Assembly: GCF_017894385.1 (NCBI RefSeq)
Contig: NZ_CP059560.1
Location: 4,286,501 to 4,350,500, forward strand
DNA length: 64,000 nucleotides
Reading direction: 5' to 3'
Origin: Aromatoleum petrolei
Lineage (GTDB): Bacteria > Pseudomonadota > Gammaproteobacteria > Burkholderiales > Rhodocyclaceae
Shown here: one piece after another, positions 33,838-42,305 of the stretch
Position numbering within the stretch: position 1 is the stretch's first letter
Layout: each line of letters starts with the position of its first letter
The notes under the pieces: model-generated
Told to the model about the DNA's origin: nothing
The model's input: the letters and a program-made list of their open reading frames with translations, nothing else
The model's database searches: none
Program-made: the position numbers and the translations under genes

Positions 33838-34844
33838 ATGGCACACAACATCGGCGAGATGTTCTACTGCGGTGAAGAGCCATGGCACCGACTTGGAAAG
33901 CGCCTCGGCCGTCCCGCCAATCTGGAGGAAGCTCTCGAACATGGCGGCCTTGACTGGGAAGTCGGCACTGTACCTATCGTGCCCGCGGGCGAGCCTGCCT
34001 CCGAGATTCCCCACCGGGTCGCCGTCGTGCGCAAGGATCGGAAGCCGGGCGAAGCCGGCCGGGGGTGATCGGCGTCGTTCATCCCGGTTTCCGGCCACTG
34101 CAGAACCGGGCGGGCGCGGAAATGTTCGATGCGGTCCTCGGCCAGGGGCAGCCCATCTACCACACCGGTGGCTACCTTAAGAACGGCGAAGTCATCTGGT
34201 TGTTGGCGAGGCTCCCCGAGCACATCCAGGTGCGCGGGAACGATGTGCTGGAAACCTACCTCCTCTTCACCAACAGCCACGACGGTTCAGTAGCCATTGA
34301 CATCCGGCTCACCACGGTGCGCGTCGTCTGCCAGAACACCTTGTCGCTGGCTCTGCACAAGAAGGCAGTCGGCAAGGTCTTCCGGCGCGCGCATGACGGG
34401 CGCTACGAATTGTTGAAGGAGCAGGCGAAGGTGTTCTTCGACTTCTGCGTGAAGCAGAGCCAGGAAACGCAGGTGCTCTTTGCCCGCCTCGCGCAAACCG
34501 AATGCGACGACAAGGCGTTTGAAACCTTCCTGACACAACTTTTGCCAGACCCCACACGACCCGTCACGGCGGGCAGCAACCCCCAGGTGGAACGCGCCTG
34601 GCAGACCCGGCTGGCCACCGCCCGGGCGACTCGCGCGCAGGTGTTGAGCGTGCACCGTGCTGGCATTCCCGCTCGCGCTCTTGAGCCTGAGGACAAGACC
34701 TGGTGGGGCGCGCTCAACACCATCACCGGCTGGGTCGATCACGTACAGGATACCGACAGCGAACACTATGCTCACATCCTGTTTGGGGCGGGCGACCGCA
34801 TCAAGACGAACGCGCTAGATCGGATTCAGGCGATGATGGCCTGA
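33838..34844 (+). pseudogene. DUF932 (phage/plasmid-like, TIGR03299 type) gene with frameshift
   Basis: The N-terminal part starts MAHNIGEMFYCGEEPWHRLG and stops at 34068. The rest continues in another frame from 34065 to 34844 (IGVVHPGFRPLQNRAGAEMF onward). The break falls in a run of five G at 34061-34065. Adding one G restores the family's continuous reading (R-G-V-I-G-V-V). DUF932 proteins are common on plasmids, integrative elements and phages; their role is unknown. The full-length product would be about 335 residues. The change may be a real mutation, a sequencing error at the homopolymer, or less likely recoding. An AAGGA ribosome binding site precedes the ATG. Confidence 0.8.
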
Positions 34845-34858
34845 GTAAGGAGGATGTC

Positions 34859-35152
34859 ATGGTGACCGACGATCAGGATCCCGCAATTCCCGCATTCCTG
34901 CGCCTGCCGCCCGCCGAACGGCCGCGGCGTATGCGCTGCCTGACGCCAATGATTTCGCTCACGGCTCTCGCCGCGGCGCGCGACCGCTACCAGGCACAGT
35001 TCGGCACGCAGCCGGACGAGAGCCGCTTGGATCACCGTGGCATCTGGCACCGGATCGAGCTCATCAACCTCGCCTGCGAACGCGGAATTTCCCTCGACGC
35101 CTTACCGGAGGCTTTGGCGGCAGACCGCAAGGTGGACGACCCGACGCGCTAA
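34859..35152 (+). CDS. Hypothetical protein, element-associated
   Basis: This 97-residue soluble protein has a Pro/Arg-rich start and a helical body (LTALAAARDRYQAQFGTQPD). The AAGGAGG ribosome binding site just before the ATG is strong, and the gene follows the DUF932 frame by 14 bp, so they form one transcription unit. I recognise no domain. Genes next to DUF932 on integrative elements are usually element maintenance or anti-restriction functions, but nothing here proves that. Confidence 0.6.
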   Translation: MVTDDQDPAIPAFLRLPPAERPRRMRCLTPMISLTALAAARDRYQAQFGTQPDESRLDHRGIWHRIELINLACERGISLDALPEALAADRKVDDPTR

Positions 35153-35227
35153 CGGACCGCGAGGCGTTGCGCCGCCCGCGGCAACGCGGTCGTGGGCATG
35201 CATTCAAGGATCCCAGGGGAAAGATTC

Positions 35228-35452
35228 ATGCCGGGACAAGGCAATCACTGGAAAGCCCTCCACGACGACGAGGAATACATTCGCAAACAACCTCCGCAGG
35301 GCTGCGAGGCCGGAAGCCTCGTCGGCCGCTGGTTCTGCGGCGGTGTCGTGCGCGATATCGCGCGGGGTGAGCAGGCTGCCTGCGGCACGGTGGCGAGCGG
35401 TTCCGAAAGCACAAGGAGTTCCGAGAGGATGGTGCGATTCGGCGCTTCTTAA
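35228..35452 (+). CDS. Small ORF, possible relic of a DNA methylase
   Basis: This 74-codon frame sits in the 318-bp gap between 35153 and 35470. The stretch GERFMPGQGNHWK, partly upstream of the ATG, resembles a segment seen in type III-like site-specific DNA methylases of integrative elements. The remainder has no similarity I know. It has an AGGGGAAAG ribosome binding site. It may be a decayed gene end; no catalytic methylase motif is present, so no activity is proposed. Confidence 0.25.
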   Translation: MPGQGNHWKALHDDEEYIRKQPPQGCEAGSLVGRWFCGGVVRDIARGEQAACGTVASGSESTRSSERMVRFGAS

Positions 35453-35470
35453 TCTGATCGTCCGGAGTTC

Positions 35471-36778
35471 ATGGCCATGACAATCGAAGATGCCTCTGAC
35501 AGTCCGTTTGGTCCAGAAGAGAAGGTCACAACCCCGCTGTCGCGCGAGGCACTGTACGCGCTCGTCTGGTCGGAGCCGATGCTCAAGATTTCCACGAGGT
35601 TCGGTGTTTCCTCCAGCTACTTGGCAAGGGTTTGCACGTCCATGAACGTGCCGAGACCGGAGCGTGGATATTGGGCGAAACTGGCAGTCGGTAAGACTCA
35701 GCCGAAGCCGCCCTTACCCGATCCTCAGCCAAGCGACCATCTGGTCTGGTCGCGGGACGGCGATCATGTGCAGGTTCCTAAACCTCTGCCACGACCGCCG
35801 GTTCGGGCCAAACGCGCGGTGAAGGTTTCTACGGCATCGAATGACGTCCATCCGCTGGTGAAAGGCGCGAAGGCCCAATTCGAGGCCGGACGCATGTCTT
35901 ACGCGGGAAAGTACCTCAAGCCGTCCAAGCGACTCCTGATTGATTTCGCGGTGACCAAGTCTGGTCTCGACAAGGCCTTGTCGTTTGCCAACCTGCTGTT
36001 CTTGTCCCTCGAAGCGAGCAGTCATCGAGTCCGGATAGCGACGAACGACGAGCACTTTCAGCGTGCAGCAATCGATGAACGCGAAAAGCCAAGCAAGGGT
36101 AATCATTACAACAATTTGTGGTCGCCCGGGCGGGTAACCGTCGCCTATGTGGGAACGGTGGCGATTGGTTTGACGATCATCGAGATGTCAGAGGAGGTGG
36201 AAGTCCGCTACGTCAATGGCGAATACATTCGTGTGGAAGACTACGTGCCACCGAAGCGGGGACGGTACGCGGTGGACCATACGTGGACGACGAGAAAGGA
36301 TTTTCCGACGGGCCGGTTATGTTTGCAGGCCTACTCACCCTATTGGAGAGCCAAATGGATAAAGCAATGGCGTGAAACCAAGGATCGTGATTTGGCCGGC
36401 CAAATCAAGGAGATCGTCAAGGGATTGGAGCAGGCTGCGGGAGAAATCGCGGTCCTTGTCGAAGAAGGGGAGCGTCAGGCGAAGATTGAACATGAAAAGT
36501 GGGAGGCCCAGTGTGAGCAGCGGCGCCGAGAGGAGGCCGTGCGGCTGGCTGCGAAGGCGCTCAAGGACAGTAGGGATGACATCCACCGCATCATCGAATG
36601 TTGGGCAGAGGTAAACCGTATTGAGCAGTTCTTTACCGATATCGAACGGCGCGCCGACGAACTCAGTCCTGGTGAGCGAGCTCAGCTACTGGACCGTTTG
36701 AAGCGCGCCCGCGAATTGATCGGTCCGGTCGACGCGCTTGAACATTTCATGGCGTGGAAGACGCCAGAAGAGCGATAA
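35471..36778 (+). CDS. Uncharacterised protein with N-terminal HTH-like segment
   Basis: This 435-residue protein begins with SREALYALVWSEPMLKISTR, FGVSSSYLARVC and ERGYWAKLAVGK. I recall this combination at the N terminus of a family of uncharacterised proteobacterial proteins; it looks like a helix-turn-helix. A Pro-rich linker is at about residues 75-115. A mixed domain at about 120-300 follows, then a long Glu/Lys/Arg-rich coiled coil at about 300-420. No catalytic motif is evident and there is no membrane segment. It is a single gene inside the island. DNA binding is inferred from the N terminus only. Confidence 0.7.
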   Translation: MAMTIEDASDSPFGPEEKVTTPLSREALYALVWSEPMLKISTRFGVSSSYLARVCTSMNVPRPERGYWAKLAVGKTQPKPPLPDPQPSDHLVWSRDGDHVQVPKPLPRPPVRAKRAVKVSTASNDVHPLVKGAKAQFEAGRMSYAGKYLKPSKRLLIDFAVTKSGLDKALSFANLLFLSLEASSHRVRIATNDEHFQRAAIDEREKPSKGNHYNNLWSPGRVTVAYVGTVAIGLTIIEMSEEVEVRYVNGEYIRVEDYVPPKRGRYAVDHTWTTRKDFPTGRLCLQAYSPYWRAKWIKQWRETKDRDLAGQIKEIVKGLEQAAGEIAVLVEEGERQAKIEHEKWEAQCEQRRREEAVRLAAKALKDSRDDIHRIIECWAEVNRIEQFFTDIERRADELSPGERAQLLDRLKRARELIGPVDALEHFMAWKTPEER

Positions 36779-36837
36779 CTCTCAGCGATGCGGATCGTCC
36801 GAGTACATCAGTTCGATAGTCGCATCGGGGATCGAAC

Positions 36838-37158
36838 TCAGGACCGCATAGTCACGGCGCGAGTGCGGTTCAAGAACCCCCGCATCCGAACAAGAACTGC
36901 CTCCTGTTCGGGGGTGAGTTCCACTTCGATCGGCGGAGCAGGGCACTCGGAGGAACTTGCCTCGGACGGGTGGATCGAGCGGCGCTTCACCAAGTGGATC
37001 AACTCGAAGGCTGCTGCCGCCCGAAGGGGGTAGCGAACGCATCTTCCGAACTTGACGTAGTCCGGGCCGCGATCCTCGATGCGCCACCGTTGTAGGGTTC
37101 TCGCGCTGATGCCCCAGTAAGCGGCGAGTTGTTGTTCACTCATGTAGGCGGGTTCCAT
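36838..37158 (-). CDS. AlpA/excisionase-like helix-turn-helix protein
   Basis: This 106-residue protein starts MEPAYMSEQQLAAYWGIS, followed by ARTLQRWRIEDRGPDYVKFG and VRYPLRAAAAFE. This is the MerR-like winged helix of the HTH_17 excisionase/AlpA family. The strong ribosome binding site AAGGAGG precedes the start at 37158. Family members act as excision factors or as regulators of integrase genes on genomic islands. With no integrase in the window it could be the remains of the island's mobility module. Confidence 0.72.
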   Translation of the reverse strand: MEPAYMSEQQLAAYWGISARTLQRWRIEDRGPDYVKFGRCVRYPLRAAAAFELIHLVKRRSIHPSEASSSECPAPPIEVELTPEQEAVLVRMRGFLNRTRAVTMRS

Positions 37159-37327
37159 AATCGACGTCCTCCTTACTCTCGTTTGTCGTGCGGATATGAA
37201 GGCGCTGTCTAAGAGGTTTGGCAACTGCTGCCGACGACGTGTGTGAGCCAGTTCTGTCGGCGCCACGCACGCCGGTTCATCGTCAACCAGGGCAACCGGT
37301 CGCCCGCCGGAACTAGACGGTGTGCGT

Positions 37328-37365
37328 CGTTTGTACTAACATTGCGGCAGTTGATCTAACAAACG
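37328..37365. promoter_or_regulatory. Operator-like inverted repeat before the toxin-antitoxin pair
   Basis: CGTTTGT (37328-37334) and ACAAACG (37359-37365) are perfect 7-bp arms 24 bp apart, immediately upstream of the antitoxin start. Antitoxins of this type autoregulate by binding such sites. Confidence 0.5.
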
Positions 37366-37372
37366 AGGTGCC

Positions 37373-37669
37373 GTGATGGCTGCTATCGCATCCTCTCCTT
37401 CCGCCCGGTCTGCCCGCTTGGGGCTACGCGCCACTCACGAACAGGAAGTGGTGTTGCGCCGCGCCGCCGAGGTGGCGCATAAATCCCTGACCAACTTCAT
37501 CCTGGACAGCGCCTGCTTGGCCGCCGAGCAGACTTTGCTGGACCAGCGCCTGTTTATGGTCTCCGGTAGTCAGTACCAAGCCCTGATGGATTTGCTGGAA
37601 CAACCGGAGCAGCCCAATGAAGGCTTGCGTGATCTGTTTTCGCGCAAGGCGCCTTGGGATGCGAAGTGA
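37373..37669 (+). CDS. DUF1778 (TacA-like) antitoxin
   Basis: This 98-residue protein has an N-terminal ribbon-helix-helix (RLGLRATHEQEVVLRRAAEVAHKSL pattern) and a C-terminal tail (SRKAPWD) that in this family neutralises the partner toxin. It binds DNA as a dimer and represses its own operon. The start may be the GTG at 37373 or the ATG at 37376. It overlaps the GNAT toxin gene by 4 bp (GTGA), the typical order of these pairs. Confidence 0.88.
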   Translation: MMAAIASSPSARSARLGLRATHEQEVVLRRAAEVAHKSLTNFILDSACLAAEQTLLDQRLFMVSGSQYQALMDLLEQPEQPNEGLRDLFSRKAPWDAK

Positions 37670-38163
37670 CATTGCGCGGACCTGAACCCCTGAGCATCCA
37701 ACATCGGCTGGACGGATTCGACTGTGGCAAACTGGCCTTGAACGACTGGCTGCTGCGTCACGCCCGGCAGGCCCAGGGCAGCGGCTCAGCCAAGACCTTC
37801 GTCGTGGCCGATGATGACCGGGTAGCAGGCTATTTCAGTTTAACCGTCGGTCAGATCGATACGCTGGACGCGCCCGAGCGCATCCGAAAAGGGATGGGAC
37901 AGTACCCGTTGCCGGTGGTGATTCTGGCGCGGCTGGCGGTTTCGGCGCGAGATCAGGGGCGAGGCATAGGCTTTGGTCTGCTGCAGGATGCGATCCGACG
38001 CACGATGCTGATTGCCGAGCAAGCCGGCATCCGGGCGATGCTGACCCACCCCATCGATGAAGACGCGGCGGGGTTCTACACCCGGTTCGGGTTCAGCGCC
38101 TCACCGCTGCGTGAGCAGCAACTGCTGTTGCTCCTGAAGGATGCCCGTCGCTGGGTACGCTGA
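37666..38163 (+). CDS. GNAT-family toxin (TacT-like)
   Basis: This 165-residue acetyltransferase has the GNAT acetyl-CoA loop ARLAVSARDQGRGIG (about residues 88-102), an AVAGYFSLT-like strand (residues 58-70 region) and a C-terminal AGFYTRFGF, all diagnostic of DUF1778-linked toxins. Characterised members acetylate charged aminoacyl-tRNA and stop translation. The GTG at 37666 overlaps the antitoxin stop; the longer TTG start at 37654 is less likely. Both partners look intact. Such pairs stabilise islands after integration. Confidence 0.88.
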   Translation: MTLRGPEPLSIQHRLDGFDCGKLALNDWLLRHARQAQGSGSAKTFVVADDDRVAGYFSLTVGQIDTLDAPERIRKGMGQYPLPVVILARLAVSARDQGRGIGFGLLQDAIRRTMLIAEQAGIRAMLTHPIDEDAAGFYTRFGFSASPLREQQLLLLLKDARRWVR

Positions 38164-38400
38164 ACCATGAGTTGAAGGCGCTCCATTCCTTGTCGGCGTG
38201 CGTTGTGAACGTGTTCGACTACTGGTCGGAACGCAGTACGGCACCGCTGATGGCAGCGACGAACGTGGCCACTGCCAGGAGTGGGGTAGGCGTGATGCAT
38301 CTCCGATGCCGCGTCAATAGTGCGAACTGCACTTGTATTTGAAGCTACCTGCGACTACGATTCCGGTCTCATACGGGGTTGGTTACTGGTCGCCCCAGCA

Positions 38401-38530
38401 CCACCAACACATGAGGCCAGCCTTCCGCTGGCCTCAGTCATTTCTGCCGCAGCACTCAGTGTTGGCGCGGATTGCAGCCGTTTGCGGTGGTACGGCCGGG
38501 CAAGCTGGACGTCATTTTCCGCCCGCAGGC
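38401..38530 (+). repeat. Right copy of the diverged direct repeat (candidate attR side)
   Basis: A CCACCA end (38401-38406) is followed 6 bp later by a perfect 9-bp hairpin (GAGGCCAGC/GCTGGCCTC, 38413-38435). TTGGCGCGGATTGCAGCC and GGTACGG come next. This is the same series of elements that follows the real tRNA-Ala at 24431-24540. The DNA between 38164 and 38400 shows no gene and might be a decayed tRNA. From 38531 to 38865 I also see no gene. Confidence 0.55.
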
Positions 38531-38865
38531 GCTGAGAATTCTCTCTTTTCTCCGTTTGAGCTGTGGGTGGTCGTGGCACTGTCTCCTTAAAAGTCGATCG
38601 ATTGCGAGGCGGCGTTTGCGTCAATGATGCCAATCGGTCTGAATCGCCCTAATCTACGACCTGACCGTCGTCACGTGTAATACGGAAGATTTGCGGTTGG
38701 CCGAGGTGCGTAGCAGCAGTCCTTTCAACCCGCCCGTGACGACGATCTGAGCGGTCGCGCGTAGTCATCGGTATCCGGAGCGCTTCAGCCGTCGCCTACA
38801 GGGCGTCCGGCCTATAATGCGCCCCCACGATGCCTTTCCCGCAAAATGCCTTTTCCGCAAAAGTC

Positions 38866-39177
38866 ATGAGAGTTAACCTGAAAGTCCCCTTCGCCGAGAA
38901 GGACCAGGCGAAGAAGCTCGGCGCCCGCTGGGATGCAGGACGCAAGGTCTGGTACGTCGAGGGACGTGCCGATCTGGCTGCGTTCGCGCAATGGTCGCCG
39001 ACGCCGCATGATGCGTCGGCCGCCGATGCGGGTGTGCACAAGCGCGGCAGTGCGAACGGAGTGTCCGCGTCTGACTCGGTGCAGGTGGGTAGTCGTTACG
39101 TCGAGCGGCCGCGGGTATGCGATTGCCTCCCGTGGGAGGATTGTGACAAGTGTCGGCCTGCCGCGACGTCGAACTAG
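38866..39177 (+). CDS. DUF5710 domain protein
   Basis: This 103-residue protein has an N-terminal DUF5710 motif (VNLKVPFAEKDQAKKLGARW then KVWYV), a short module often attached to DNA primases and topoisomerases of plasmids and also found alone. The C-terminal part has a Cys cluster (CDCLPWEDCDKC) that could bind zinc. An in-frame ATG at 38830 is possible, but 38866 begins exactly at the domain. It is followed 13 bp later by an exonuclease gene, suggesting a link with DNA metabolism. Confidence 0.75.
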   Translation: MRVNLKVPFAEKDQAKKLGARWDAGRKVWYVEGRADLAAFAQWSPTPHDASAADAGVHKRGSANGVSASDSVQVGSRYVERPRVCDCLPWEDCDKCRPAATSN

Positions 39178-39190
39178 TGAGGGGGTAGAC

Positions 39191-39799
39191 GTGGAAGTGG
39201 TGGCGGTCATCGACTTTGAGACAACGGGGCTGTCGCCGGCGCAAGGCGACCGTGCCACCGAGGTTGCTGCGGTGATCGTGGCGGATGGGGAGGTGGTGGA
39301 TCGCTATCAGAGCCTGATGAACGCCGGGGTCCGCATCCCGCCATTCATTGAATCGCTCACCGGAATTTCCAACGCCATGATCCGCAGTGCCCCGCCGGTG
39401 GCAGAGGTGATGCGGGACGTGTCGGATTTTGTCGGCGATTACCCGCTCGTTGCCCATAACGCCGCATTCGACTCGAAATTCTGGGACGCGGAGTTGGCGC
39501 GGGTGCAGCGGACCCGGGCGCAGGATTTCGTCTGTTCTCTTTTGCTGGCGCGGCGGATTTTGCCCCAGGCTCCCAGTCACAGGCTCGGTGCGCTGGTTGA
39601 ATATGCGAATCTCCCGGTCGCGGGCCGATACCACCGGGCATTGGCCGACGCGGAGATGGCGGCGAGCCTGCTGATGTACCTTGAAGACGAGCTGCTCCAG
39701 CGCCATGAAGTGCGCGACGTGTCGGTGGAACTCCTGCGGCGGATCCAGCGGGCGCCCAAGAGCCAGCTGGCGAAGTGCATCGCGGCTCGGAGGGCCTAA
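39191..39799 (+). CDS. DnaQ-like 3'-5' exonuclease
   Basis: This 202-residue protein has the DEDDh exonuclease motifs: VIDFETTGLSP (Exo I), HNAAFDSKFWD (Exo II) and HRALADAEMA (Exo III with the His). It is the size of stand-alone epsilon-like exonucleases or the exonuclease part of Pol III. The GTG start at 39191 places the first motif at residue 7; the frame is open upstream but has no better start. The likely role is proofreading or trimming of single-stranded ends. No polymerase is adjacent. Confidence 0.87.
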   Translation: MEVVAVIDFETTGLSPAQGDRATEVAAVIVADGEVVDRYQSLMNAGVRIPPFIESLTGISNAMIRSAPPVAEVMRDVSDFVGDYPLVAHNAAFDSKFWDAELARVQRTRAQDFVCSLLLARRILPQAPSHRLGALVEYANLPVAGRYHRALADAEMAASLLMYLEDELLQRHEVRDVSVELLRRIQRAPKSQLAKCIAARRA

Positions 39800-39853
39800 G
39801 GATCCGTTCCATAGCCTGTGACCGGCCGCAGGGGGAGAACGTGCGCGTTTCTT

Positions 39854-40678
39854 CTACGGGATGCTCGGTGCATCGAGCAGGAAATTCGTCGCCGGCGCGG
39901 TGAGGTGTTCCTGGGGCGCTTGGGCCTCGTCTTTGAGGGACACGCCGGACAACTGTCTGCGCCGTGCCTCAGTCATCAGCCAGAGCAGCTTTTCGGCCGC
40001 GAGGTCGAGGTGGAGCCCTTCGCGCCGGATGTTGGAGATGCAGTTGCGCTGTGCGTCCGTCGTGCCCGGCCGCGGCTGCCACGTGAGGTAGATGCCCATG
40101 CTGTCCGGGGAGCTGAGGCCGGGGCGTTCGCCGATGAGGACGGCGACCATGCGGGCGTTGAGCGCCTGGGCGATGTCGTCGCCAAGGGCGACCCGGGCCT
40201 GTTCGGCAATGACGACGGGAGCCAGCCTCCAGGACCGTGGGGGAAGTTGTGGCAGGAGCGCGTCGAGGAAGGGGAGGGCGTTGCGTTCGATTGCGAAGGC
40301 CGAGAGGCCGTCGGCAATGACGAGGGCGAGGTCGAACGGCGCGTCGTCCCGTGCGCGCTGCGCTTGCAACGCGGCGCGCGAGGGGGTATCGAGGCGGCGG
40401 CCGAGGTCGGGACGCTGGAGGTAGGCCGGGCGGTCGGGTGCGGCGCTGTGGACGAGCTCGAATTGCAGGTCGCGCGCACCGAGGCCCGCGCTCAGGGATT
40501 CGACTGGTAGCGCATGATGGACGGCGTCGCGGGCGCGGGCGTGTGCGAGCTGGAATTCCAGATGGGCGTGTGTCGGGAGGCTGCTGCCTGCGCGTCCCAA
40601 TGCGATCCGCGCCGAGGTGAAGCGGCGCAGCTGCGCCCAGCGATCGGGAATCAGTACGGTTTCATCCTGGTCGTCCAT
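39854..40678 (-). CDS. eutC: Ethanolamine ammonia-lyase small subunit
   Basis: This 274-residue subunit, with EutB, forms the adenosylcobalamin-dependent enzyme that splits ethanolamine into acetaldehyde and ammonia. Family motifs seen are TSARIALGRAGSSLPT near residue 21, FDLALVIADGLSA, and GERPGLSSPDSMGIYLTW. It lies 10 bp downstream of eutB, so it is co-transcribed. No microcompartment shell, EutA reactivase or permease genes are present here, so acetaldehyde would be handled by enzymes elsewhere. Confidence 0.95.
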   Translation of the reverse strand: MDDQDETVLIPDRWAQLRRFTSARIALGRAGSSLPTHAHLEFQLAHARARDAVHHALPVESLSAGLGARDLQFELVHSAAPDRPAYLQRPDLGRRLDTPSRAALQAQRARDDAPFDLALVIADGLSAFAIERNALPFLDALLPQLPPRSWRLAPVVIAEQARVALGDDIAQALNARMVAVLIGERPGLSSPDSMGIYLTWQPRPGTTDAQRNCISNIRREGLHLDLAAEKLLWLMTEARRRQLSGVSLKDEAQAPQEHLTAPATNFLLDAPSIP

Positions 40679-40688
40679 GGCGATTGCC

Positions 40689-42080
40689 TCAGCGCACGTT
40701 GGAGAGAGCGTGCCGGAAGGGAGCGGGCAGGTCCCGCGACAGGGCCAGCCGTTCGCCCGGTTCGAAGATGCCGCTTTCGTGCAGCCAGGTTTCGAACTCG
40801 GGAGCGGGGCGCAGGCCGAGCACTTGGCGGACGTACATCGCGTCGTGGAAGGACGTGCTCTGGTAGTTGAGCATGACGTCGTCCGCGCCGGGCACGCCCA
40901 TCACGAAATTCACGCCGGCGACGGCGAGCAGCGTGAGCAATCCGTCCATGTCGTCCTGGTCGGCTTCGGCGTGGTTGGTGTAACAGACGTCGCAGCCCAT
41001 CGGCACGCCCAGCAGCTTGCCGCAGAAGTGGTCCTCGAGGCCGGCGCGCGTGATTTGCCTGGCGTCGTACAGGTATTCGGGGCCGATGAAGCCGACGACG
41101 GTGTTCACGAGCAGGGGCTTGAATTTCCGCGCGACGGCGTAGGCTCGCGCCTCGCAGGTCTGCTGGTCGACGCCGTGGTGGGCGTTGGCCGACAGGGCGC
41201 TGCCCTGGCCGGTTTCGAAGTACATGAGATTGTCGCCGACGCTGCCGCGTTGCAGCGACCGCGCGGCGTCGCGCGCCTCGGCGAGCCGCGCGAGGTTGAT
41301 GCCGAAGCTCGCGTTGGCGGCCTGCGTTCCGGCGATGGACTGGAACACGAGGTCGACCGGCGCGCCGCGGCGGATCGCTTCGATGGTCGTGGTGACGTGT
41401 GTGAGGACGCAGGCCTGGGTGGGGATGCTGTATTTGGTGATGACGGCGTCGAGCAGCCCGAGCAGGCGCGTCACGGCCTGAATGTTGTCGGTCGCGGGAT
41501 TCACGCCGATGACGGCGTCGCCGCAGCCGTACATGAGGCCGTCGAGCATGCTGGCGGCGACGCCGGCTGGGTTGTCCGTCGGGTGGTTGGGCTGCAGGCG
41601 GGTGGCCATGCGGCCGGGGAGGCCGATGGTGTTGCGGAAACGGGTGACGACGCGGCATTTCTTCGCGACGAGGATCAGGTCCTGCACGCGCATGATCTTG
41701 CTCACGGCTGCCGCCATCTCGGGCGTGAGTCCCGGCGCGAGTGCAGCGAGCGTGGCTGCGTCGGCCGCTTCGGACAGCAGCCAGTTGCGGAAGTCCCCGA
41801 CGGTGAGGTGGCTGACGGGCGCGAAGGCGGTCGTGTCGTGCTCGTCGATGATGAGGCGGGTGACTTCGTCCGTTTCGTAGGGGATCGGCACCTCGTTGAG
41901 GAAGGTGGCCAGCGGCAGTTCTGCGAGCGCCATTTGCGAGGCGACGCGCTCCTCGTCGCTGCCTGCGGCAAGGCCGGCGAGCCGGTCGCCCGAGCGCGTC
42001 GGCGTGGCCTTGGCGAGCAGGCTCTTCAGGTCGGCGAACCGGTAGCTCTTTCCATCCACGGTGTGTGCGTAGCGGGGCAT
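40689..42080 (-). CDS. eutB: Ethanolamine ammonia-lyase large subunit
   Basis: This 463-residue catalytic TIM-barrel subunit has DLILVAKKCRVVTRFRNTIG, VIGVNPATDN, YFETGQGSALSANAHHGVDQ and VGFIGPEYLYD, which line the cobalamin and substrate sites. Length is close to E. coli EutB (about 453). The ATG at 42080 has a GGAG ribosome binding site 9 bp upstream; an alternative ATG at 42104 lacks one. It is the first gene of a two-gene eutBC unit. The gap 42105-42305 upstream has no gene and no obvious cobalamin riboswitch. Confidence 0.96.
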   Translation of the reverse strand: MPRYAHTVDGKSYRFADLKSLLAKATPTRSGDRLAGLAAGSDEERVASQMALAELPLATFLNEVPIPYETDEVTRLIIDEHDTTAFAPVSHLTVGDFRNWLLSEAADAATLAALAPGLTPEMAAAVSKIMRVQDLILVAKKCRVVTRFRNTIGLPGRMATRLQPNHPTDNPAGVAASMLDGLMYGCGDAVIGVNPATDNIQAVTRLLGLLDAVITKYSIPTQACVLTHVTTTIEAIRRGAPVDLVFQSIAGTQAANASFGINLARLAEARDAARSLQRGSVGDNLMYFETGQGSALSANAHHGVDQQTCEARAYAVARKFKPLLVNTVVGFIGPEYLYDARQITRAGLEDHFCGKLLGVPMGCDVCYTNHAEADQDDMDGLLTLLAVAGVNFVMGVPGADDVMLNYQSTSFHDAMYVRQVLGLRPAPEFETWLHESGIFEPGERLALSRDLPAPFRHALSNVR

Positions 42081-42305
42081 GGGGTCCGGCTCCGGTGGCG
42101 GCATGTATCGATTGTAGTCAACGTCCGGCTTTGATCCGCAGTCGGAGTGCGGCGCCCTGCTCCGGGTATGCCGGCACCCGCGGATTTTCTGTCCTATCAT
42201 GGATTTGGGGCATTTTCCGCATGGCGATTGACTATCCGAATGTGCCAGCGGACGAGTGGCCCGGCCATTGGTCTCGACGTGGGTCGTCCATGTGCGGAGG
42301 GTGTC

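Larger units (their letters stand above)
24434..38435. mobile_element. Accessory genomic island inserted behind tRNA-Ala
   Basis: The stretch between the tRNA and the diverged repeat at the right edge carries only accessory genes: a nuclease-helicase, WYL regulators, HNH endonuclease, IS element, DUF932, AlpA-like protein and toxin-antitoxin. Parts of it, for example 29700-30700, are visibly more AT-rich than the flanking core genes. No integrase gene is visible, so the island is either a remnant or was mobilised in trans. The exact right boundary is uncertain by some tens of bases. Confidence 0.65.

Noticed and set aside
34061..34068. Programmed frameshift in the DUF932 gene
   Set aside because: A plain G-run without a known slippery heptamer or stimulator is better explained by mutation or sequencing error.
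37236..37250. Sixth copy of the island operator near the AlpA-like gene
   Set aside because: Only one half-site (TGAGCCA) is present; there is no matching left arm at the 5-base spacing.
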